From: an uncultured Eubacteriales bacterium
GTDB lineage: Bacteria > Bacillota > Clostridia > Lachnospirales > Anaerotignaceae
Length of the DNA stretch: 11,231 nucleotides
NCBI GenBank assembly: GCA_900548595.1
Contig: URLB01000066.1
Location: forward strand, 1 to 11,231
Direction: 5' to 3'
Shown one piece after another: positions 6,871-11,231 of this stretch. The translations under genes and the position numbers were made by a program. The notes under the pieces are model-generated. The model ran no database searches and was not told the origin of the DNA. It saw only the letters and a list, made by a program, of their open reading frames with translations. The number at the start of each line of letters is the position of its first letter. Position 1 is the first letter of the stretch.

Positions 6871-6935
6871 TAATTACTTCCCCTGTTTTTATTGATTTAA
6901 AATCGGCGCAAAATACCGCCGGATATTCAGTAAAA

Positions 6936-6964
6936 AGTATACTACATTATATGGATAAAATCCA
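6936..6964 (-). promoter_or_regulatory. Weak promoter candidate for murC
   Basis: On the minus strand, TATACT (6941-6936) lies 17 bases after TGGATT (6964-6959, three of six matches to the -35 consensus). A perfect TATAAT (6951-6946) is also present but lacks a -35. Both lie 66-82 bases upstream of the murC start. The candidate -35 lies within the palindrome at 6959-6971, which could act as an operator. Confidence 0.35.
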
Positions 6965-6971
6965 CTGGATT
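6959..6971. repeat. 13-base palindrome in the murC-glgC divergent region
   Basis: AATCCA and TGGATT form perfect 6-bp arms around a single central C. The palindrome sits between the divergent genes and overlaps the candidate murC -35. That position suits a repressor or activator site, but no regulator gene is in view and I recognise no known operator consensus. Confidence 0.4.
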
Positions 6972-6986
6972 ATATAATTAGGCGTA

Positions 6987-7019
6987 AAAAAGCGGATATA
7001 AAATTTTATACGGCTTTTT
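6987..7019. terminator. Terminator-like inverted repeat between divergent promoters
   Basis: TATAAAATTTTATA (6997-7010) is a perfect 14-base palindrome. Outside it, AAAAAGC (6987-6993) pairs with GCTTTTT (7013-7019), with a small unpaired stretch (GGA against CG) between. Read either way, the outer arm ends in a T run, the layout of a weak two-way terminator. Unusually, it lies between divergent genes, upstream of the glgC -10 and upstream of the murC -10. It could block antisense read-through in both directions or be the remnant of a lost gene. Confidence 0.5.
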
Positions 7020-7041
7020 GGTGAAATAATACTATTTTTTC

Positions 7042-7069
7042 TTTAACAAAAATATGGTAATATTATAAT
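7042..7069 (+). promoter_or_regulatory. Promoter candidate for glgCD
   Basis: TATAAT (7064-7069) lies 16 bases after TTTAAC (7042-7047, four of six matches to TTGACA). Transcription from about 7076 would give a leader of about 64 nt that contains the hairpin at 7086-7105. It is the only clear -10 close upstream of glgC. Confidence 0.45.
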
Positions 7070-7085
7070 ATATTTACCGATATGT

Positions 7086-7105
7086 ATGTGTTCGTAAGGA
7101 CATAT
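7086..7105 (+). ncRNA. GNRA-capped hairpin in the glgC leader
   Basis: ATGTGTTC (7086-7093) pairs with GGACATAT (7098-7105) around the loop GTAA, giving eight pairs including two G-U wobbles and a GNRA-type tetraloop. Because of the wobbles the fold works as plus-strand RNA but not on the complement. It ends 21 bases before the glgC ribosome binding site. No known riboswitch class is recognisable; it may stabilise the mRNA or bind a protein. Confidence 0.4.
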
Positions 7106-7139
7106 TTCATAAAAAATTATCTTCATGGGAGGCGATGTG

Positions 7140-8423
7140 ATGGAACGCAAAGAAATAATGGCTTTACTCCTTGCCGGCGGTCAGGGAAGCCGATTGGGTA
7201 TTTTGACAAAAAATACGGCGAAACCGGCGGTAAGATATGGAGGAAAATACCGAATTATTGATTTTCCGCTCAGCAATTGTATTAACTCAGGTATCGATAC
7301 TGTAGGTGTGCTTACCCAATACCAGCCTCTTATGCTTAACCATCATATAGGAATAGGTATACCGTGGGACTTGGACAGAAAGAACGGAGGGGTTACAATG
7401 CTCTCTCCCCATGTAAAAGGCGGAGAGGAAATGGGCGATTGGTTTATGGGAACAGCCAATGCCATTTATCACAATCTGGACTACATAGACAGATATAATC
7501 CCGAATATGTGCTTATACTTTCCGGCGACCATATTTATAAAATGGACTATTCTAAAATGTTGGAATTCCATAAGGAAAACAACTGTACGGCGACAATAGC
7601 CGTACTGGAAGTGCCGTTTGAAGAAGCCGGAAGATTCGGCATAATGAACACTCTTGACGATGACAAAATTTATGAGTTTGAGGAAAAGCCGGCAAATCCT
7701 AAGAGTAATCTTGCTTCCATGGGAATTTATATTTTTACATGGGAAAAACTCAGACAAGCTCTTATTGACGATAACAAGGTTCATGCCAATAGTGATTTCG
7801 GTATGCACATAATACCCAAAATGCTTGCCGACGGCGAAACGTTATATGCGTACAGATTTGACGGATATTGGAAAGACGTAGGAACCATAGAATCCTATTG
7901 GCAGGCAAATATGGAGCTTATTAAGACGGTACCGGAATTTAATTTCTACGACAGCTTTTGGAAGATTTATACCAACTCCGAAAATCAGCCTCCTCAGTAT
8001 GTGGCGGCAGGGGCAAAAATAAAGCAGTCTATTATTTCGGAGGGCTGTGAAATATACGGAGAGGTGTATTCGTCGGTTCTCGGCCCCGACGTTATAGTCG
8101 AAGAGGGCGCGGTAATAAGAGACTCCATATTTATGGAGAATGTCGTTGTTAAAAAGAATGCGGTTATAGACAGATGTATAATCGACAGAAATACGATTGT
8201 CGGAGAAGGAGCGGTTCTCGGCGAGGGAGAAAACGTACCGAATGAAGATAAACCCAACATATATAATACCGGAATAACGGTTGCGGGAGAAAATACCGTT
8301 ATACCTGCCGGAATAAAAATCGGAAAGAACTGTGTGCTTTACGGCGATACCAAGGAAGAAGATTACGCCGACGGTAAACTGGAAAGCGGAAAATCCATAG
8401 TACGGGAGGTTGGCAGAAGATGA
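7140..8423 (+). CDS. glgC: Glucose-1-phosphate adenylyltransferase, catalytic subunit GlgC
   Basis: From ATG 7140 the protein has 427 residues. It makes ADP-glucose from ATP and glucose 1-phosphate, the rate-setting step of bacterial glycogen synthesis. LAGGQGSRLG (11-20) is the nucleotide-binding loop, with TAKPAV (26-31) and GGKYRIIDFPLSNC next. WFMGTANA (101-108) and SGDHIYKMDY (from Ser128) follow; Asp130 aligns with catalytic Asp142 of the E. coli enzyme. FEEKP includes Lys183, corresponding to the glucose-1-phosphate-binding lysine. The C-terminal third (IRDSIFMENVVVKKNAVID and on) is a left-handed beta-helix. An in-frame ATG at 7125 overlaps the binding site GGGAGG (7127-7132), which lies 7 bases before 7140, so 7140 is the start. 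glgD follows with a 4-bp overlap. Neither glgA, glgB nor glgP is nearby. Confidence 0.96.
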   Translation: MERKEIMALLLAGGQGSRLGILTKNTAKPAVRYGGKYRIIDFPLSNCINSGIDTVGVLTQYQPLMLNHHIGIGIPWDLDRKNGGVTMLSPHVKGGEEMGDWFMGTANAIYHNLDYIDRYNPEYVLILSGDHIYKMDYSKMLEFHKENNCTATIAVLEVPFEEAGRFGIMNTLDDDKIYEFEEKPANPKSNLASMGIYIFTWEKLRQALIDDNKVHANSDFGMHIIPKMLADGETLYAYRFDGYWKDVGTIESYWQANMELIKTVPEFNFYDSFWKIYTNSENQPPQYVAAGAKIKQSIISEGCEIYGEVYSSVLGPDVIVEEGAVIRDSIFMENVVVKKNAVIDRCIIDRNTIVGEGAVLGEGENVPNEDKPNIYNTGITVAGENTVIPAGIKIGKNCVLYGDTKEEDYADGKLESGKSIVREVGRR

Positions 8424-9535
8424 AAGCGATAGGTATTATACTCGCCGGCGGAAACAGCGAAAAGCGTATGGGAGAACTTACGGAAAGCAGGGCTGCTGCT
8501 GCCATGCCCGTCGGCGGATCTTTCAGAGCGGTTGATTTTCCCCTTACAAGTATGACTTCGTCGGGAATAGGAAAAATAGCGGTTATAACCCAGTACAATT
8601 CCAGATCTTTGCACGACCATCTTGTATCGTCGAAATGGTGGGATCTCGGAAGAAAAAAAGGCGGATTGTTTGTCCTCTCGCCTTATACGAGCAAGGACAA
8701 TTCTTCATGGTTCAGAGGCACTGCCGACTCCATGTATCAGAACATATCGTTCCTTAAAAGAAGTAACGAGCCGTATGTGGCAATATCTTCCGGAGATGCG
8801 GTTTATAAGATGAACTATAAGAAAATTTTAGAGTTCCATAAAGAAAAAGAAGCTGACATTACAATAGTTTATAAAAGGATGAGTAGCGATGCGCTTCATA
8901 AATACGGCGTAATGAAAATGGATCAGGATAACAGGGTTGTAGACTTTGAGGAAAAGCCGCTTGACCCTCAGTCGGATTGTGCATCTCTCGGTATTTATAT
9001 AATCGGAAGAGAGCTTCTTATAGACCTTTTGGAAAGCGTTGTCAGTGAGGGAAGATATGATTTTGTAAGGGACATTGTTATCCGCCTCAGAAAACGCCTT
9101 AAAATATACGGATACGAATTTGACGGATATTGGAGCAGCGTAGGCGCGGGAATAGAGGAATATTACAGAACGAATATGGATTTCCTGAACAAAGACGTAA
9201 GAGACGTTTTTACAAAGCAGGAACCCTTTATAGACACAAAACCGAAGGATGAGCCTCCCGTTAAATATAACGCCAATGCCGAGGTAAGCAACTGCGTTAT
9301 AGGAAGCGGTACGATAATCAACGGTACTGTGGAAAATTCGGTAGTGTTCAGACGCGTATTTATCGGAGACAGGGCGGTAATAAAAAATTCCATATTAATG
9401 GAAGGCTGCTATATCGGCGACGACTGCGTTATAGAAAACGCCATTCTGGATAAGAACGTAGTGGTTACATCGGGAAAAAACATATATGCCGATGACGGAG
9501 GACTGAAGGTAATAAAGAAAAATTCTGTGATTTAA
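8420..9535 (+). CDS. glgD: GlgD, regulatory or non-catalytic paralogue of GlgC
   Basis: The 371-residue protein has the same fold order as GlgC but decayed active-site motifs. The loop reads LAGGNSEKRMGELT instead of AGGQGSRLG, the GlgC TAKPAV lysine is lost (RAAAAMPVGG), and SGDHIYKMDY becomes SGDAVYKMNY, although Asp126 and FEEKP remain. It ends about 50 residues shorter, in the beta-helix (ENAILDKNVVVTSGKNI). In Firmicutes GlgD assembles with GlgC and raises its activity; alone it is generally inactive. This role is taken from the family. The start ATGA overlaps the glgC stop by four bases, with GGGAGG (8404-8409) 10 bases upstream inside glgC, so the two subunits are translationally coupled and probably made in a fixed ratio. 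A 98-bp gap with no strong terminator leads to spoVG. Confidence 0.94.
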   Translation: MKAIGIILAGGNSEKRMGELTESRAAAAMPVGGSFRAVDFPLTSMTSSGIGKIAVITQYNSRSLHDHLVSSKWWDLGRKKGGLFVLSPYTSKDNSSWFRGTADSMYQNISFLKRSNEPYVAISSGDAVYKMNYKKILEFHKEKEADITIVYKRMSSDALHKYGVMKMDQDNRVVDFEEKPLDPQSDCASLGIYIIGRELLIDLLESVVSEGRYDFVRDIVIRLRKRLKIYGYEFDGYWSSVGAGIEEYYRTNMDFLNKDVRDVFTKQEPFIDTKPKDEPPVKYNANAEVSNCVIGSGTIINGTVENSVVFRRVFIGDRAVIKNSILMEGCYIGDDCVIENAILDKNVVVTSGKNIYADDGGLKVIKKNSVI

Positions 9536-9537
9536 TG

Positions 9538-9626
9538 CCTCCTGCGGGGGATTAAATATAAAAAATATGGTTAAATGGCAATTTAATCATCAGGGAAGCA
9601 TCATGCTCAAGCAAAAGGGAGAGGCA
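9538..9626 (+). promoter_or_regulatory. Possible structured leader upstream of spoVG
   Basis: The glgD-spoVG gap holds several pairing elements. CCTCC (9538-9542) can pair with GGGGG (9546-9550) around TGC. GGTTAAAT (9569-9576) pairs with ATTTAATC (9581-9588) around GGCA. AGCATCATGCT (9597-9607) is a palindrome with a one-base centre. TGCCTC (9536-9541), directly after the glgD stop, is complementary to GAGGCA (9621-9626) in the spoVG ribosome binding site. A mutually exclusive fold is possible but unproven. I see no clear sigma-A or sigma-H promoter. Confidence 0.3.
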
Positions 9627-9633
9627 GGATATT

Positions 9634-9927
9634 ATGGAGATAACGGATATCAGAGTAAGAAAAGTAAACAAAGAAGGAAAAATGAAAGCTGTTGTGTCGG
9701 TTACATTTGATAACGAAATAGTTATACACGACATAAAGGTGATAGAAAGAGAAGAAGGACTTTTTATAGCCATGCCCAGCAGAAGAACAGCGGACGGAGA
9801 GTTTAGGGACGTTGCACATCCCATAAACGCGGAGACAAGAAACAGGATACAGAAACTTGTTCTTGAAAAATATGAGGCTGCTATTATTGAGGAAGAAGCT
9901 TTTGAGAAAGAAAACAGCGCAGAATAA
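9634..9927 (+). CDS. spoVG: SpoVG-family RNA-binding regulator
   Basis: The 97-residue protein has the normal SpoVG length. The start MEITDIRVRKV, the middle IHDIKVIEREEGLFIAMPS and RRTADGEFRDVAHPINAETR are the family core. Known SpoVG proteins are small dimers that bind RNA or DNA and alter sporulation septation, cell-surface and virulence gene expression; targets differ between species. The C-terminal tail (EEEAFEKENSAE) is acidic and variable, as usual. AGGGAGAGG (9616-9624) provides the ribosome binding site about 9 bases before the ATG. Glycogen genes lie upstream on the same strand and glmU downstream, so the spoVG-glmU order known from Bacillus is kept. A strong terminator follows nine bases after the stop. 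In Bacillus spoVG is under sigma-H control; I could not find a convincing sigma-H site here. Confidence 0.96.
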   Translation: MEITDIRVRKVNKEGKMKAVVSVTFDNEIVIHDIKVIEREEGLFIAMPSRRTADGEFRDVAHPINAETRNRIQKLVLEKYEAAIIEEEAFEKENSAE

Positions 9928-9936
9928 TTGCCTTAT

Positions 9937-9966
9937 GCCGGATTCGTTAAGAATCCGGCTGTTTTT
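9937..9966 (+). terminator. Intrinsic terminator after spoVG
   Basis: GCCGGATTC (9937-9945) and GAATCCGGC (9951-9959) form a perfect 9-bp GC-rich stem with a GTTAA loop, followed by TGTTTTT. This is a textbook Rho-independent terminator. It separates the spoVG transcript from glmU, which has its own promoter candidate downstream. Confidence 0.93.
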
Positions 9967-10000
9967 GTTACCGATAATTTGTTTATACAGTAAAAATGTA

Positions 10001-10029
10001 TTGAAAAAATCATGATTACATGCCAAAAT
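10001..10029 (+). promoter_or_regulatory. Promoter candidate for glmU
   Basis: TTGAAA (10001-10006, four of six matches) is followed by 17 bases and CAAAAT (10024-10029), with TGC immediately before as an extended -10. The -10 has two mismatches. It lies downstream of the spoVG terminator and would give a leader of about 32 nt. Confidence 0.45.
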
Positions 10030-10067
10030 ATATAAATGGTTTATCAGAGCTTTAAGGAGAAGATTTT

Positions 10068-11231
10068 ATGAATAAATTAAAAGTTATAATTTTGGCGGCA
10101 GGAGAAGGAAAAAGAATGAAATCCAAACTGCCGAAGGTTCTTCACAAGGTACAGGGAAAACCTATGGTGAAGCATGTCATAGATATGGCTAAAAATGCCG
10201 GAGCCGACGATATATGTGTTGTTATAGGACATGGAGGCGACGCCGTAAAGGCTGCCCTTGAAAAGGAAAACGTAAAGTTTTCCATTCAGGAAAAACAGCT
10301 CGGTACAGGACATGCCGTTATGCAGGCAGGCGATTTTATAGAAGATAATGCGGATATTCTCGTGCTTTACGGGGATACGCCGCTTGTTACGCCGGAAACC
10401 GTGGGAAAGCTTCTTGATTTCCATAGGACGGAAGAAAACAGTATTTCCATAATTTCCGCCATAGTGGACGACCCGACGGGATACGGACATATAATAAGGG
10501 ACGAAAACGGAGCTTTCCTTAAAAATGTAGAGCATAAGGACGCCGACGACATAGAAAAAGCCGTAAAGGAAATAAACACGGGAATATACTGTTTTAGGGG
10601 CGAAGCGCTTAAAAAGGGTCTTTCAATGCTTAAAAACGATAATGCACAGGGAGAGTATTATCTGCCCGACACTTTGGAGATTGTACTGAAAAACGGCGGA
10701 AAGGTGAACGCCATGGCAGCGGACAGCGCAGAAGAATTTTCCGGAGTAAACTCCAGAATACAGCTTGCCGAGGCGGAAGCGTATATGAGAAAAAGAGTAA
10801 ACCGCCAGTATATGGATATGGGAGTTACCATGATTGACCCGGAAAGAACATATATTGAGGACGGAGCTGTGATAGGCTGCGATACTGTGCTTCTTCCGGG
10901 CGTTGTAATAGAGGGTAATACAGTAATAGGAGAAGACTGTATTGTCGGACCCGATTCCAGACTGACAAACGTAAAACTCGGAAACGGAGTAAAATTCCAG
11001 TATTCCACAGCCATTGATTCGTCCGTAGACGATAATACAACAGTAGGGCCTTACGCATATATAAGACCTAACTGCTCTATCGGAAAGAATGTAAAAATAG
11101 GCGACTTTGTAGAGGTAAAAAATTCTGTTGTGGGCGACGGAACAAAAGTATCCCACCTTACATATATAGGCGATTCCGATGTGGGAGAGCGCATAAACTT
11201 CGGCTGCGGAACGGTTACGGTAAACTATGAC
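10068..11231 (+). CDS. glmU: Bifunctional GlmU, N-acetylglucosamine-1-phosphate uridyltransferase / glucosamine-1-phosphate acetyltransferase (3' end cut off)
   Basis: The gene runs off the right edge after 388 codons, about 70 residues short of the usual 455-460. GlmU acetylates glucosamine 1-phosphate with acetyl-CoA, then joins it to UTP to give UDP-GlcNAc, which MurA uses. ILAAGEGKRMKSKLPKVL (8-25) is the uridyltransferase loop. LGTGHAV, VLYGDTPL and GEYYLPD complete that domain. The left-handed beta-helix acetyltransferase domain begins near VTMIDPERTYIEDGAVIG. HLTYIGD carries His363, the same number as the catalytic base of the E. coli enzyme. The last visible motif is NYD, the start of the family's NYDGxNK. 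The start has AAGGAGA (10054-10060) seven bases upstream. No defect is visible in the part present. In Bacillus the next gene is prs; this cannot be seen here. Confidence 0.97.
   Translation, partial: MNKLKVIILAAGEGKRMKSKLPKVLHKVQGKPMVKHVIDMAKNAGADDICVVIGHGGDAVKAALEKENVKFSIQEKQLGTGHAVMQAGDFIEDNADILVLYGDTPLVTPETVGKLLDFHRTEENSISIISAIVDDPTGYGHIIRDENGAFLKNVEHKDADDIEKAVKEINTGIYCFRGEALKKGLSMLKNDNAQGEYYLPDTLEIVLKNGGKVNAMAADSAEEFSGVNSRIQLAEAEAYMRKRVNRQYMDMGVTMIDPERTYIEDGAVIGCDTVLLPGVVIEGNTVIGEDCIVGPDSRLTNVKLGNGVKFQYSTAIDSSVDDNTTVGPYAYIRPNCSIGKNVKIGDFVEVKNSVVGDGTKVSHLTYIGDSDVGERINFGCGTVTVNYD

Noticed and set aside
7125..7127. ATG start for glgC five codons upstream
   Set aside because: It overlaps the GGGAGG ribosome binding site that serves ATG 7140, and family members begin close to the AGGQGSRL loop.
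9546..9576. Sigma-H promoter for spoVG, as in Bacillus
   Set aside because: GGGGGATTA is one mismatch from a sigma-H -35, but nothing resembling the GAAT -10 occurs at 11-12 bases, so the match is not convincing.
1..11231. Mobile elements, phage genes, toxin-antitoxin or defence systems, CRISPR arrays, tRNA or rRNA genes
   Set aside because: All complete genes belong to recognised core or metabolic families. I found no transposase, integrase, regularly spaced repeats, cloverleaf candidates or rRNA-like sequence in any intergenic gap.

Overview
This window looks like a housekeeping stretch of a low-GC, probably spore-forming Bacillota chromosome, most likely class Clostridia. The pointers are AT-rich intergenic DNA, heavy use of ATA (Ile) and AGA (Arg) codons, strong GGAGG-type ribosome binding sites, a spoVG-glmU pair, the glgC/glgD pair, and an acetyl-CoA hydrolase/transferase-family CoA-transferase of the kind common in fermenting anaerobes. 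I cannot place it below class. There is no sign of a phage, insertion sequence, CRISPR array, tRNA or rRNA.

Layout, left to right. On the minus strand are the first 170 residues of a CoA-transferase (1-512, cut by the window edge), with its own near-consensus promoter, and truA (590-1333). A 295-bp divergent region separates truA from a plus-strand cluster: murA (1629-2885), walJ/yycJ (2917-3711), rlmH (3723-4202) and a membrane acyltransferase (4214-5233). A 254-bp convergent gap follows. It holds a long two-way terminator hairpin and a row of DnaA-box-like 9-mers beside very AT-rich DNA. murC (5488-6870) is on the minus strand. A 269-bp divergent region with two notable hairpins leads to glgC (7140-8423) and glgD (8420-9535), which overlap by 4 bp. 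Then come spoVG (9634-9927), a textbook terminator, and glmU (10068 to the window edge, 388 residues visible).

How the genes fit together. murA, murC and glmU feed the cytoplasmic peptidoglycan precursor pathway: GlmU makes UDP-GlcNAc, MurA commits it to UDP-MurNAc, and MurC adds L-alanine. glgC/glgD supply ADP-glucose for glycogen, and no other glycogen gene is in view. glgC, glgD and glmU are three related sugar-1-phosphate nucleotidyltransferases with left-handed beta-helix C-termini, lying within about 4 kb. truA and rlmH modify RNA, walJ is a metallo-beta-lactamase-fold nuclease family member, and spoVG is an RNA-binding regulator.

I found no convincing new multi-gene system. The most unusual signals are non-coding: the DnaA-box-like cluster between convergent genes, the palindromic terminator-like element between the murC and glgC promoters, a GNRA-capped hairpin in the glgC leader, and possible base pairing over the spoVG ribosome binding site.
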